A stretch of 42,690 bases of DNA, from positions 1 through 42,690 of the forward strand of contig CALUYU010000014.1 in the NCBI GenBank assembly GCA_944325075.1. The letters run 5' to 3'. Shown here piece after piece: positions 32,763 to 42,123 of this stretch. The notes beneath the pieces are model-generated. The model saw only the letters and a list, made by a program, of their open reading frames with translations, was not told the origin of the DNA and ran no database searches. Each line of letters begins with the position of its first letter. The first letter of the stretch is position 1. Origin of the DNA: Candidatus Gastranaerophilales bacterium (GTDB lineage Bacteria; Cyanobacteriota; Vampirovibrionia; Gastranaerophilales; Gastranaerophilaceae). A program made the position numbers and the translations under genes.

Positions 32763-33839
32763 GTGGCAGCAAGAGCAAAACAAATATTCAGAAGACTTTT
32801 TACATTTATACTATTTGCGGCATTTATAGCCTCAATGTTTGTGTACCCCGCCTGGTACAGAAGACAGGTTAATAAAGTCAAGGGGATGTATTATGTTGCC
32901 CAGGGTGATAAATACCTAAGAAAAGCAAAATTCCAGGTAGCAATAGACCAGTACCAAAAGGGATTGGAATTTTACCCGGAACATTACGGAGCATGGTTTA
33001 ATCTGGGGAACTTGTATGTTGCCTATGAAGACTTTTACTCTGCAATTGATGCATATAAAAATGCAATAAAATATAATCCTGATTACGTACTTGCAAGAAT
33101 GAATTATGGAATTATATCTTCTGAAAAATTAGGCGATTTTGACGGTGCAATTGAGCAGTATGATAAAATTCTTGAAATACGGCGTAAACTTGTTTATATC
33201 CCGTTTGTGTTCAACAATCTCAGAAGCTACAAAACGAATATTGGCTTGGCATATTATAACAAGGGGGTTGCATACAGGCAAAAGTCCACATATATAGATA
33301 ATGACGATGAAAACAGAGAAGAATATCTGCACAGAGCAATAGAAGCTTACGAAGATGCTGTTAAAATTTTAAAAGATGATTATGATGCAAGATATAACCT
33401 TGCGCTGGCATATCATCTTAACGGGGATTATAACCTGGCCGGCCTGACATACTGTAAGGCCATAGAAATTGCCCCGACAAATTATGAAGCGCATTACAAT
33501 CTTGCCGTTTTACTCAACCACCTCAAATACTATAAAGAAGCGCTCACGGAAATGCATAAGGCAAATACTTTAATATCCGCAGATGACGGAGATTCAAACC
33601 AATCAAGATATGTTTTTGATGTTATGAATGATGTAACCCGCAGGATATTAAGCAGTGACGGCGGAAGGAATTTTTTATCAGAACAGTTTGATATGGGAGA
33701 AAATTCGTCTACAAACGGGCTTACATATGTAAACGGAAAAATTGTTGCCTCTGAAGAGTTAGATAAATCAATGATGAAAAATTTCCAAACTTGCTCGGCA
33801 AAGTCTATTTTCAGAGATGAAGAGAATTTAGACGATTAA
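32763..33839 (+). CDS. Membrane-anchored TPR protein
   Basis: This 358-residue protein starts at GTG (CAGGAG 8 nt upstream). A signal-anchor helix covers about residues 10-28. About six TPR units follow, from GDKYLRKAKFQVAIDQYQKG through NLGNLYVAYEDFYSAIDAYK to ALTEMHKANTLIS. The last 80 residues are polar and disordered. It is probably a periplasmic scaffold that assembles an envelope complex; the partner is not identified. It has its own promoter and is a single-gene unit. Confidence 0.82.
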   Translation: MAARAKQIFRRLFTFILFAAFIASMFVYPAWYRRQVNKVKGMYYVAQGDKYLRKAKFQVAIDQYQKGLEFYPEHYGAWFNLGNLYVAYEDFYSAIDAYKNAIKYNPDYVLARMNYGIISSEKLGDFDGAIEQYDKILEIRRKLVYIPFVFNNLRSYKTNIGLAYYNKGVAYRQKSTYIDNDDENREEYLHRAIEAYEDAVKILKDDYDARYNLALAYHLNGDYNLAGLTYCKAIEIAPTNYEAHYNLAVLLNHLKYYKEALTEMHKANTLISADDGDSNQSRYVFDVMNDVTRRILSSDGGRNFLSEQFDMGENSSTNGLTYVNGKIVASEELDKSMMKNFQTCSAKSIFRDEENLDD

Positions 33840-34044
33840 AACAAGATACGGTTAAACAAAATAAAAATATCTTTTGTTCTGAAAGTAAAAAGCCGTACCT
33901 GCCAATAAATAACAAAAAAAGTAAAAAAAAAACGTGCTGAATAAGCCTGGCGATAATCCCAATGTTCTGCAAATATGAAGCCGGAGTGTCCCTAAAAGTT
34001 TAGGCATTTAATATTGCTTAGGGTGGCGCCCCTCCTTGCACAAA
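33840..34044. other. Gene-free 205-bp segment with several inverted repeats
   Basis: Within it, AACAAAA and TTTTGTT (about 33855-33880) pair inside TACGG/CCGTA. A second set has GGAG/CTCC enclosing CCCTAA (33991-33996) and TTAGGG (34017-34022). A run of about ten As (33923-33932) gives a T-run on the minus strand, but I find no stem just before it. No reading frame of interest is present. It could contain the 3' end structures of the TPR and permease transcripts or a small structured RNA, and I cannot assign a class. Confidence 0.4.
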
Positions 34045-34932
34045 CTATCCTTTAACAGCCCCTTCATTTTCTCCGGAAATAAAATATCTCTGCATTGCAA
34101 GAAAGAAAATTAATATAGGTATGGTTGCAAGGATTGAACCCGCAGCAATAAAACGCCAGTTAGAACTAAACATACCCTGCAAATTATTTACACCAACAGG
34201 AAGTGTATACATACTTTCCTTGGTAAGCACAATACTAGGCCATAAAAACTCGCCCCAGGAACCGATAAAAGTAAATATTGCAAGAACGGCAAGCGAAGGT
34301 TTTACCATTGGAATAAGAATTTTCCAAAACAATTGCCAAACAGAACATCCATCGACAATAGCCGCCTCTTCCATTTCCTTAGGAATTCCTAAAAATGCCT
34401 GACGCATCAAGAATATTCCGAATGCGCTGACAGCAAATGGCATAATTAATCCGATAAATCCGGCCGCATCACCGTAACCATCCACAAGATGAAGCTTTAG
34501 GGTAATAAGATATACAGGAAGCATAATTGCCTGAAAAGGAATCATTATAGTTGCCAAAACAGAAAAAAATACAACCTTTTTACCCATAAATTCCATTCTT
34601 GCTAACGGGTAGCCAGCCATCGCAGATAATATAAGATTTAACAAAACAGTTCCGCCGGCAACTATCATACTATTTACAAAATATCTTATAAAATCAACTT
34701 TTTGCCATACACCTGAATAATTTGCGAATGTAAAATCCTTAGGAATAATTACCGGAGGATATGCAAATATATTCTCCGAATTTCCCTTTAAGGAGGTTGA
34801 AATCAACCATATAAAAGGGAATATAGAGATTAACGATACAATAATAAGCACGCAATGAGATCCGGCATGCTTTAAATTAATTTTCATAAACTTTGATATG
34901 GAATACAAACATTGCGAAATCTTCTTTTTCAT
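34045..34932 (-). CDS. Sugar ABC transporter permease, MalG/UgpE type
   Basis: This 295-residue inner-membrane permease has six predicted helices. The EAA loop that contacts the ATPase is EEAAIVDGCSVWQLFWKILIP (about residue 195), typical of the carbohydrate uptake family CUT1. NSMIVAGGTVLLNLILSAMAGYPLARM is the family-conserved second helix region. It overlaps the upstream permease by 4 nt (ATGA). The substrate is unknown. No binding protein or ATPase gene is adjacent in the window. Confidence 0.92.
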   Translation of the reverse strand: MKKKISQCLYSISKFMKINLKHAGSHCVLIIVSLISIFPFIWLISTSLKGNSENIFAYPPVIIPKDFTFANYSGVWQKVDFIRYFVNSMIVAGGTVLLNLILSAMAGYPLARMEFMGKKVVFFSVLATIMIPFQAIMLPVYLITLKLHLVDGYGDAAGFIGLIMPFAVSAFGIFLMRQAFLGIPKEMEEAAIVDGCSVWQLFWKILIPMVKPSLAVLAIFTFIGSWGEFLWPSIVLTKESMYTLPVGVNNLQGMFSSNWRFIAAGSILATIPILIFFLAMQRYFISGENEGAVKG

Positions 34933-35852
34933 AACTGATACTTATTCCTTTCAAAGCAAAAAACATTTATAAGAGAAAATACCAAAACTATAACAAGAAG
35001 TACAACAGACATAGCCGAGGCATACCCCAAATCCAAATTTTCAAATGCCCGTTCATAAATATAATAAACTATAGTTTTGCTTGAATTTAGCGGCCCACCC
35101 TTTGTCATAACATAAATTTCAGCAAAAACCTTCATAGCAGAAATGGCGCTTATAGTTGTAACAAGTGCAATAGTAGGCATTATATGAGGAATTGTTACGG
35201 TCAAATGCTTAGTAAGAAAATTTGCACCGTCAATTTCGCAGGCCTCATAAAGTTCTTTTGGAACAGTCATTAATGCCGCAAGATAAATTATCATATAATA
35301 GCCTATTCCCTTCCAAATAGTAACAATTATTACCGAATATAGGGCAACATTTGGATCAGTCAGCCATCCCACCGGCTTTCCACCCAAAAGAGTAACTATA
35401 TAATTTAAAATTCCCTGATCAGCATAAAGCCATTTAAAAGCAATTGCTGCAACAACTATAGAAACTATAACCGGAAGGTAAATAAGAATTTTATATAACG
35501 TAACACCGCGAATTTTTTGGTTGATCAGCACAGCTATAAACAATGGAAATATCACCAGTATCGGAACTGCAACAAACAGATAGATAAAAGTATTCCAAAG
35601 AACTTTATAAAACAGCGGACTCTGAAAAAGATCAACATAATTCTGAATGCCAACAGCCGTCGGAGAATAAATATTGTGAGAATAATCAAAAAAACTTAAA
35701 TAAAGAGTTTGGAAAAACGGGATAAAAAAGAATACCAGTAAAACAATACCGGCAGGCAGTATAAAAAGATATGGAGAAAATTTCCCATAATACTTAAACA
35801 TAGTGAAATTGTAACGAAAATAATAATATCGGGCAAGTTTGTGAAAAAACAT
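34929..35852 (-). CDS. Sugar ABC transporter permease, MalF/UgpA type
   Basis: This 307-residue permease is the usual first partner of the following gene. It has PYLFILPAGIVLLVFFFIPF near the start, NTFIYLFVAVPILVIFPLFI, and the EAA loop EACEIDGANFLTKHLTVTIP near residue 215. The ribosome site is weak (AAGAAG), and a second Met 17 codons later (35801) is a possible start. The two form a heterodimeric channel. They would need an ATPase encoded elsewhere (a shared MsmK/UgpC-type subunit) and a lipoprotein binding protein, neither of which is within view. Confidence 0.9.
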   Translation of the reverse strand: MFFHKLARYYYFRYNFTMFKYYGKFSPYLFILPAGIVLLVFFFIPFFQTLYLSFFDYSHNIYSPTAVGIQNYVDLFQSPLFYKVLWNTFIYLFVAVPILVIFPLFIAVLINQKIRGVTLYKILIYLPVIVSIVVAAIAFKWLYADQGILNYIVTLLGGKPVGWLTDPNVALYSVIIVTIWKGIGYYMIIYLAALMTVPKELYEACEIDGANFLTKHLTVTIPHIMPTIALVTTISAISAMKVFAEIYVMTKGGPLNSSKTIVYYIYERAFENLDLGYASAMSVVLLVIVLVFSLINVFCFERNKYQL

Positions 35853-35930
35853 TAACTTCTTTACCAGGCTTAATACAGCAGAATACTTAATCCATGAAGA
35901 TAATCAAGAGGAAAATTCTAAATAAACAAC

Positions 35931-35959
35931 TTGCCCGAATTACGTAGAAAATATATAAT
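35931..35959 (+). promoter_or_regulatory. Promoter of the PP-loop fusion gene
   Basis: TTGCCC (35931-35936), 17-bp spacer and TATAAT (35954-35959), ending 20 nt before the ATG. TGGAG is the ribosome site. Confidence 0.65.
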
Positions 35960-35979
35960 AAAATATACTGGAGAAAAAA

Positions 35980-37848
35980 ATGATTACAATTGGCATACCA
36001 AAAATAACAAAACAGAGGAAAAAAATAAAAATTAGCTGTTCAATTGAAATGAACAATGAGACAAAAGAGTTATGGCTGGAAACTGAAGAAAAATACGGGA
36101 AGTATTTTGTTCAAGACCGATGTGACGGTTTTTTAATAGCAATGCTTCCGATTGCAATGCGTGGACAGAAAGATATAATATGCAATGCTCCGGTATCAGA
36201 AGAACTTCTGCATAATATCTCAACGCAGCTTATACCATCTGTTGTAAAAAATTCTAAGAATTTATATAAAACAAGGATTTCGGCCGAACCTGCAAGAACT
36301 CCGACAAAAAACACCGGTGCAGTTGGAGCCGGGCTATCCAGGGGCGTTGACTCTATGCATGTCCTAAGTCAATACTTAAACCCTAAATATCCCGATTTCA
36401 AACTAACCCACTTGCTGCTTCATAATGCAGGAGCATTCAGCATTGCAGGTTACAATGAAAAAGAACAAAAGGAAAGAGTTGAGAAGGAATGTTTTGAAAA
36501 ATCCCAAAATCTTGCACAAGAACTCGGATTACCAATCATTCTTGCAAACACTAATCTTGCGGAAGATTACAACATACAGTATCATTTATATTCCGAATAT
36601 TATAATTTATTTCCGGTATTTGTAATGCAAAAATTATGGAAAACATATTTCTATGGATCAACATATGACTTTTCAAATTTTAAGCTTAAAAATAATGACC
36701 TATATGACTGTGCACATTATGAACTTCTGCTTGTAAACTCACTCTGCACTTCAAACCTCAAAATTTATTCAGAAGGCGGAGAAAAAAACAGACTCGAAAA
36801 GACAGCTGATATTACAGAATTTGAACCTGCTCAAAAAAATCTTCATGTTTGCATTACTGACTCCAAAAACTGCAACGCTTGTATAAAGTGTATGAGAACC
36901 CTCTTATGCCTTGATGCACTGGAAAAACTTGACAATTTTAAAAATGTATTTGATATAGATCATTACCGCCATAACCGTCCGGTATACATGAACTATCTTG
37001 AAAACTGCCATAAGAAAAGAGATGAAATTAACGAGCCGACATATCAGCTTTTTAAAAAACAGGGAAGACTATATAACAGCAGCCCGAAATGTTTTATTGA
37101 GAACATTCAACTGCCGTCGGTCACAACATCAGCGCTAATTATAAAAAATCTCAGAACAGAACAGATTCTTATGGAAAAACAACCTAAAGAATTTTTTAAT
37201 GCAGTAGGTTTTTCTAAAATTTTAACGGCACTTATTGCCTTGGAAAGCGGAAAAACCCAAATGCCGGTAACTATTTCAGAAAAAGCCTATAACGGGTTAA
37301 AAGCTGCAACACTTTATGACCTGGTAAATATTATGCTGATTACACAAAATAACGTTGCAGCATTAAATATTGCGCAAGCAGTGGCCGGCTCGGTTGAAGA
37401 GTTTGTTAAATTAATGAATAAAAAATCTGCACAAATCGGAGCGCTAAACACTCTATTCTCAAACCCTACCGGAGTAAGCGGAGTAAATTATACAACAGCA
37501 GAAGATGCCTGCAAATTAATGGAATACGCAATTCAAAACAAACATTTTTGCGATATATTTAAGCGAAAATCATACACGGTTAAATTTAATGAAGAAGACA
37601 AAACATTTTCTACAACTAATCCAATGCTTACAGAAGGCAATAATTTCTATATTAAAGAATGTACAGCCGCTAAATACGGCTTACGTGGGAATTATAGCAC
37701 TGTATCTGCCGTTATCGAAAAAAATTCTGATATATATTTAGCAGTATTGCTTGGCGTGATAGAAAAAGATTCAAAAGCAAATAACTGCTTTAAAGATACA
37801 CAAAATCTCATAAACTGTATTCTTGAAAAAGCTCCGGTTATGAGTTAA
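35980..37848 (+). CDS. Fusion of a PP-loop ATPase-like domain with a catalytically altered D,D-carboxypeptidase-like domain
   Basis: The protein has 622 residues and no signal peptide. The N-terminal half (about 1-345) carries a PP-loop-like motif SRGVDS at 120-125 (family SGGxDS) and a Cys cluster C291, C298, C301 and C304 (NCNACIKCMRTLLCLDAL). It resembles QueC/adenylation-type proteins found in cell-surface loci. The C-terminal half (about 385-620) matches the PBP5/DacA fold: TTSALIIKNLRTEQIL, ILTALIALESGK, LYDLVNIMLITQNN, NKKSAQIGALNTLFSNPTG. The active-site SxxK is GFSK (410-413), SxN is TQN (455-457) and KTG is KYG (565-567), so peptidase activity is unlikely. Both halves appear cytoplasmic. 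The matrixin gene follows after 9 nt. Confidence 0.78.
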   Translation: MITIGIPKITKQRKKIKISCSIEMNNETKELWLETEEKYGKYFVQDRCDGFLIAMLPIAMRGQKDIICNAPVSEELLHNISTQLIPSVVKNSKNLYKTRISAEPARTPTKNTGAVGAGLSRGVDSMHVLSQYLNPKYPDFKLTHLLLHNAGAFSIAGYNEKEQKERVEKECFEKSQNLAQELGLPIILANTNLAEDYNIQYHLYSEYYNLFPVFVMQKLWKTYFYGSTYDFSNFKLKNNDLYDCAHYELLLVNSLCTSNLKIYSEGGEKNRLEKTADITEFEPAQKNLHVCITDSKNCNACIKCMRTLLCLDALEKLDNFKNVFDIDHYRHNRPVYMNYLENCHKKRDEINEPTYQLFKKQGRLYNSSPKCFIENIQLPSVTTSALIIKNLRTEQILMEKQPKEFFNAVGFSKILTALIALESGKTQMPVTISEKAYNGLKAATLYDLVNIMLITQNNVAALNIAQAVAGSVEEFVKLMNKKSAQIGALNTLFSNPTGVSGVNYTTAEDACKLMEYAIQNKHFCDIFKRKSYTVKFNEEDKTFSTTNPMLTEGNNFYIKECTAAKYGLRGNYSTVSAVIEKNSDIYLAVLLGVIEKDSKANNCFKDTQNLINCILEKAPVMS

Positions 37849-37857
37849 AATAAAGAT

Positions 37858-38388
37858 ATGAAAAGGGTTTTCATAATTTTTTCATTACTCATTATAACGG
37901 CCGTAACGTCATATGCATATGAATTTCCATACTGGCAGTATTTTCCTTTGAGTGTTTATATTGAAGCTAACCCGAAAAAGCCAATCGTTCAAAAAGCATT
38001 TAACACTTGGCAGTCAGCAACAGGATTTACAAAATTCAGATTTGTAGATACAGAAAAGAAAATTCCTCATATAATTGTAAAATTTTCAGACAATAATCCC
38101 AACACCTCTGGTAGCCAGTTTGAGAATGCAGTTGGGTTGGCGCATTCATACACCCCAACCGGATATTATGCGAAAGCTGTCATTACAATATGGCTTACCT
38201 ACCCGGGAACGGATAAGTTTATGACTGATACACAGATATACAGTATAGCACTGCATGAAATCGGACATGCTTTAGGGCTTATCGGACACTCCCCTTACAA
38301 AAATGATATTATGTACTTTCAGGAACACGGGCAGACAACTCTTTCGGACAATGATATTGCAAGATTAAAGAAAAAGTATTCCCCATAG
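37858..38388 (+). CDS. Secreted matrixin-like metalloprotease
   Basis: This 176-residue protein has a signal peptide (MKRVFIIFSLLIITAVTSYA) and one M10/matrixin-like domain. The zinc site is the full metzincin signature HEIGHALGLIGH (about residues 139-150). The Met-turn NDIMY follows about 10 residues later. The upstream YFPLSVYIEANPKKPIVQKAFNTWQSATG stretch matches the start of the catalytic domain in short bacterial matrixins. It is probably an active periplasmic or secreted protease. The gene follows the PP-loop fusion by 9 nt and is likely cotranscribed. Confidence 0.88.
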   Translation: MKRVFIIFSLLIITAVTSYAYEFPYWQYFPLSVYIEANPKKPIVQKAFNTWQSATGFTKFRFVDTEKKIPHIIVKFSDNNPNTSGSQFENAVGLAHSYTPTGYYAKAVITIWLTYPGTDKFMTDTQIYSIALHEIGHALGLIGHSPYKNDIMYFQEHGQTTLSDNDIARLKKKYSP

Positions 38389-38394
38389 CTGCGT

Positions 38395-41136
38395 CTATTT
38401 GAGAATTATATCGTCTCCAAACCACCCCCTGATCTCTTCATTGTAACCGGCCTTTATATTAGCCCGTACCTTTGGATTAGGAAATTCTGTTTCCATATGC
38501 TTAAGCCCGCGTTCATACAATTTCTGAGCCGACTTCAAAATCTCTTTTGGAATATCTCCGTCATATATTTTGCAGGCATGATATATTTCAAATAAACGGC
38601 GTTTAGCCATACCAGCAAGATAAACTTTTTTACCATTCTTAACAGAGTAATCGATATTCATTAAAGATATAGCTTTTTCATAATCGCCATCCTGAAGCGC
38701 TTCAACAAAACCGGGATGATTTTGTATAGTCCCTTCACCGCGGCTGAAAGTAAAATCCATTACAGCATCTTTTAATGCTGCCGGTAAATTATTGTAAGTT
38801 TCGGCTCCAAGAATTATCTTAAGGTTCTCGGCTCTGTCTAAAATATCCTGGGCAAGTAAAGTACAAACCTCCTCTTTAGTAAGTTCATCATTTTTGTAAC
38901 GACTAATTTCATCAGGCTTAATAAGGTGACCTATACCAATAGTTAAATTGCCGTTTTTATCATGGTAAGCTTTTTTGTGAAAGTCATTTTCTCCAAACCC
39001 CGGGGCATCTTCGCTTTTCTTCAAATCTCTTATATACTCAAGACTTAAACCGACGGCCTTTGAAACATCTTTTAAGTCATCAATATTTTTGGCCTCAATG
39101 CGCGGAGGGATTTTAAGAACCTGACCAACATCAAGGGAATCAGATTTCATCCGGTTGAGTTCTTTAATTCCTCTGACCTGAACTCCATACTTTTTAGCAA
39201 TAAGAGAAAGATTTTCACCGGATTTAACAGTGTGAAAAGGATTTTCCTCTACATCTACATATTTCAAATTAAATGTTTTTCTTATATCTTCAATCGTTAA
39301 TTTCTTTTTCTTTGGTGCTGATAAGTAATCAACAATACTCTTATTTAACTTTTCAGCAAGACTATTAACATATTTTTCATCAGTTAACCTTTCAACATCT
39401 TTAGGATTTTTCAAATTTCCAGTTTCAATAAGAATATCAGGGCCTTCATATGCCCTGCCATCTGTCCCCCTTAACACGGCAAGCCCTTGTGTTTTAATTT
39501 TTGAATACCCTTTGAATCGGTCATCCTGCTCCAGATTTTTTTGAATAGTTTCAGCTAAATCAGCATCATCATCATCAGGAATCAAACTTTTTCCTACCCT
39601 TGAAGTCGTCGGAATAATCATAATTCCTTCCTTATCGCCCACTGAATTTGCATGAAGACTTATCACCATATCAGCATCTTTTCTATACTTTTCAATTGTT
39701 TTGGGAACAACATATGCAGATCCGGTAATATAAACAACTTTAGCGCCTTGTTTAGTTAATTTTTCAGTCAGGGCATCCCCGAATTGACGATTGACAGTCC
39801 ACTCCTCAAGGGCTTTTCCGCCATTTCCGATAAACTGGCTTTTGTGCTCGATTTCAATTGTTTTTTTACCTTGTTTTCTCTTAACAACAACGGCATTGCT
39901 TGCACCGGGGTCAAAATTTACGGAATTATTTTGAGTATCGGCCATAATTCCACCATGCCCCGGATTTACTATAATAGTTTTACCGCTTAGAACGCCCTTA
40001 CCAGCGGGTTCATAAACTCTCACATCAGCAACTGGATTTCCATCTTTATCTACAGAAGGACGAGGTCGAACTTCTTCTCGATTCCATAATTTTGCATTTT
40101 TTTGCCAGTCCTCATACAAGCTATCGACAGTGAATCCTGATTTATTCCCGTTAATAACAACCTCAGTGTTGCCAGGGACACCCGCACGCTCAATACCATC
40201 CGGATATTTGCCGTCAATCAACGAATTAACTATTTTATCAAGTTTTTTGGTTGAAACTAAAGTAAACCACTTATCAAACTGTGCATCAAGTTCTTCCTTA
40301 AATGCCTTCCGGACATTTTCGTCTGCTAGACCTGAACCTGCACGCTTTTCAATCAGATTATATAATTGCATAACTGCATCTTTTCGCGGATTTCCCCGAT
40401 TAAACTTATTTGCTACTTCAGAACAAATCATCTCAATAAGCGATTCTTTTGGAGAAATCTTATCATAAGCCTTGATAACCTCAAAAACGTTATCTTTATT
40501 TACTTTTGCAAATGCAGTCTTAAAATTCTTTCTTGTTATAGCACCAAAATCAGAAGCCGATTTTTTTAATTCCTTTGCAATATCTTCAGGGGTATAAACA
40601 GGAACTCCCGCTCTAACTTCCGATTCCACATCATTGTCAACGGAAGTAGAAATATCATTACCGTCTGTAGAACTATCAGCTTCTATAATATCATCTGAAG
40701 GAGGAATAACAGCAGGTGTTTCAGGAATTTCCGTCTCTGATGCAGCAAAAGTTACTGTATCATCCTGCTTTTCAAATGCCCGATAAGGAACATTTATCAA
40801 AGTTCCCTTAGAAATCTTGTTTACATCTTTTATTTGAGGGTTTAACTTTGCCAAATCCTTTATTGACATATTATACTTTCTGGCAATGGCTGCAAAAGTT
40901 GTCTCAATTTTAACTGTAGGGAGATTCAGCACTGTCCCTTTCTGCAATTTAGCAGTCCCTGACATCTTTACGTAATCTCGAAACTCCTTTTCATTTTTAA
41001 AATTAAATGCATGCGTTAACCCGTAAACAGTATCGCCCGCTTTAACAGTATAATTTCCTGAAGGGCGTTTTTTCTTATTATTATCCTCTACAACTTTTAT
41101 ATCAGATATTTTGGCAGATCCAATTCTAAAATTCAT
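38395..41136 (-). CDS. Modular peptidoglycan hydrolase: LysM, amidase, LysM, GH24 lysozyme
   Basis: The protein is 913 residues from the ATG at 41136, chosen because GAGAGG lies 6 nt upstream; a start 8 codons earlier is weaker. Two LysM-like units lie at about 25-120. A linker follows with an EF-hand-like or helical region to about 370. The Amidase_3 domain then runs to about 615: PGHGG (zinc His near 394), EEWTVNRQFGDAL, SLHANSVG and LIETGNLKN. A third LysM lies at about 637-685. A GH24 phage-type lysozyme domain follows (catalytic-type Glu near 709 in KSEDAP, YHDKNGNLTIGIGH with Asp and Thr, and DFTFSRGEGT). Both enzyme sites look intact, so the protein can cut peptide stems and glycan strands. 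There is no signal peptide, as in endolysins, and the export route is unknown. Confidence 0.88.
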   Translation of the reverse strand: MNFRIGSAKISDIKVVEDNNKKKRPSGNYTVKAGDTVYGLTHAFNFKNEKEFRDYVKMSGTAKLQKGTVLNLPTVKIETTFAAIARKYNMSIKDLAKLNPQIKDVNKISKGTLINVPYRAFEKQDDTVTFAASETEIPETPAVIPPSDDIIEADSSTDGNDISTSVDNDVESEVRAGVPVYTPEDIAKELKKSASDFGAITRKNFKTAFAKVNKDNVFEVIKAYDKISPKESLIEMICSEVANKFNRGNPRKDAVMQLYNLIEKRAGSGLADENVRKAFKEELDAQFDKWFTLVSTKKLDKIVNSLIDGKYPDGIERAGVPGNTEVVINGNKSGFTVDSLYEDWQKNAKLWNREEVRPRPSVDKDGNPVADVRVYEPAGKGVLSGKTIIVNPGHGGIMADTQNNSVNFDPGASNAVVVKRKQGKKTIEIEHKSQFIGNGGKALEEWTVNRQFGDALTEKLTKQGAKVVYITGSAYVVPKTIEKYRKDADMVISLHANSVGDKEGIMIIPTTSRVGKSLIPDDDDADLAETIQKNLEQDDRFKGYSKIKTQGLAVLRGTDGRAYEGPDILIETGNLKNPKDVERLTDEKYVNSLAEKLNKSIVDYLSAPKKKKLTIEDIRKTFNLKYVDVEENPFHTVKSGENLSLIAKKYGVQVRGIKELNRMKSDSLDVGQVLKIPPRIEAKNIDDLKDVSKAVGLSLEYIRDLKKSEDAPGFGENDFHKKAYHDKNGNLTIGIGHLIKPDEISRYKNDELTKEEVCTLLAQDILDRAENLKIILGAETYNNLPAALKDAVMDFTFSRGEGTIQNHPGFVEALQDGDYEKAISLMNIDYSVKNGKKVYLAGMAKRRLFEIYHACKIYDGDIPKEILKSAQKLYERGLKHMETEFPNPKVRANIKAGYNEEIRGWFGDDIILK

Positions 41137-41245
41137 TATTACCTCTCGCACACATCTCAATCTATTAGAACGTAAATATTTAGAAAAAACTTTAAATATT
41201 TTAACAAAATTTTACATTAAATTTTCATATGCACATATAAAAATA

Positions 41246-41268
41246 ACGCTGTAAAATAAATACAGCGT
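41246..41268 (-). terminator. Intrinsic terminator after the prepilin gene
   Basis: ACGCTGTA (41246-41253) and TACAGCGT (41261-41268) with a 7-nt loop, followed on the minus strand by TATTTTTAT. Confidence 0.8.
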
Positions 41269-41300
41269 CATAAATATTTACCTAACAGCGACCAATATAA

Positions 41301-42086
41301 TTATCTTCCAATTGCAATGTCTTTAATCATCTCGTCGGTTGTCTTGCCGCCTTCTTCTATTGACCGTTCCGAACCGAGACCACGAATACCAACCCAAGCA
41401 CTTCCTTTACCATCACCAACTATTTCAAATTTGAAGATGTCATAACCAAATTTATTAGGCCGTGCACTTCCGTTAATATCAACATACCATAAAGGCATAC
41501 TAAAATTATTTCCATATGGCATTAAAATCATACCATTATCAAGAACTTCCATCGCCTGCGTATTTCTTAAGGAGTTTACAGAATAATTTTTATTGGGATT
41601 CGGATTATCTCCATTGTCTATCGTAGTATCAGTCCCTGAAGTGTATAGCGGGGAGCAGCCGTTTTGATAAGCATGATCCTCACACCTTTTAACAATTTTA
41701 AGATTTTTCTTCAACTTAATATAAAAATCTTTACAATCACTCATCGGTCCATTGTAATTAGCAACAAGAGCACTTCCATCCGGCATTGTCCAAGATGTAC
41801 ACTCTCCATATGAGTTATAAGAGGAACAATGGGCAGATCCATAAGGATTTTTCCCCCAATAATAACAGGCAACATCATATCCTTCTTGATTTCTTGTCAA
41901 ATTAACTGCAGTCGTCAAAAGGTTATAAGCTTTTTTAAACTGTGTTTTTAGAATATTTTCCTGAACCTTTGTAACAATAACTGGCAAGGTCATCGCCGCC
42001 ACAACACCGATTATGCCCAGGGTTATAAGAACCTCTGCGAGGGTGAACGCGACTTTACGAGGCGAATAGGGCCTGAGATACTTCAT
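41301..42086 (-). CDS. Type IV prepilin-like protein
   Basis: This call of 261 residues starts at MKYLRPYSPRKVAFTLAEVLITLGIIGVVAAMTLP. The basic leader, the probable cleavage just before FTLAE and the hydrophobic helix are the type III prepilin signature used by type IV pili and type II secretion pseudopilins. The rest is a Cys-containing globular domain rich in Asn, Gly and Tyr, ending in a charged tail (DEMIKDIAIGR). There is no Shine-Dalgarno or TATAAT near this ATG. The frame stays open another 377 nt upstream to 42463 through palindromic repeats, and a real promoter, ribosome site and ATG lie at 42507 in a different frame by one base. Translation may therefore start upstream and depend on the length of the G tract. 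Confidence 0.8.
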   Translation of the reverse strand: MKYLRPYSPRKVAFTLAEVLITLGIIGVVAAMTLPVIVTKVQENILKTQFKKAYNLLTTAVNLTRNQEGYDVACYYWGKNPYGSAHCSSYNSYGECTSWTMPDGSALVANYNGPMSDCKDFYIKLKKNLKIVKRCEDHAYQNGCSPLYTSGTDTTIDNGDNPNPNKNYSVNSLRNTQAMEVLDNGMILMPYGNNFSMPLWYVDINGSARPNKFGYDIFKFEIVGDGKGSAWVGIRGLGSERSIEEGGKTTDEMIKDIAIGR

Positions 42087-42123
42087 TACAATGCTCTGCC
42101 AACGGGATGAAACGGGAATCAAA

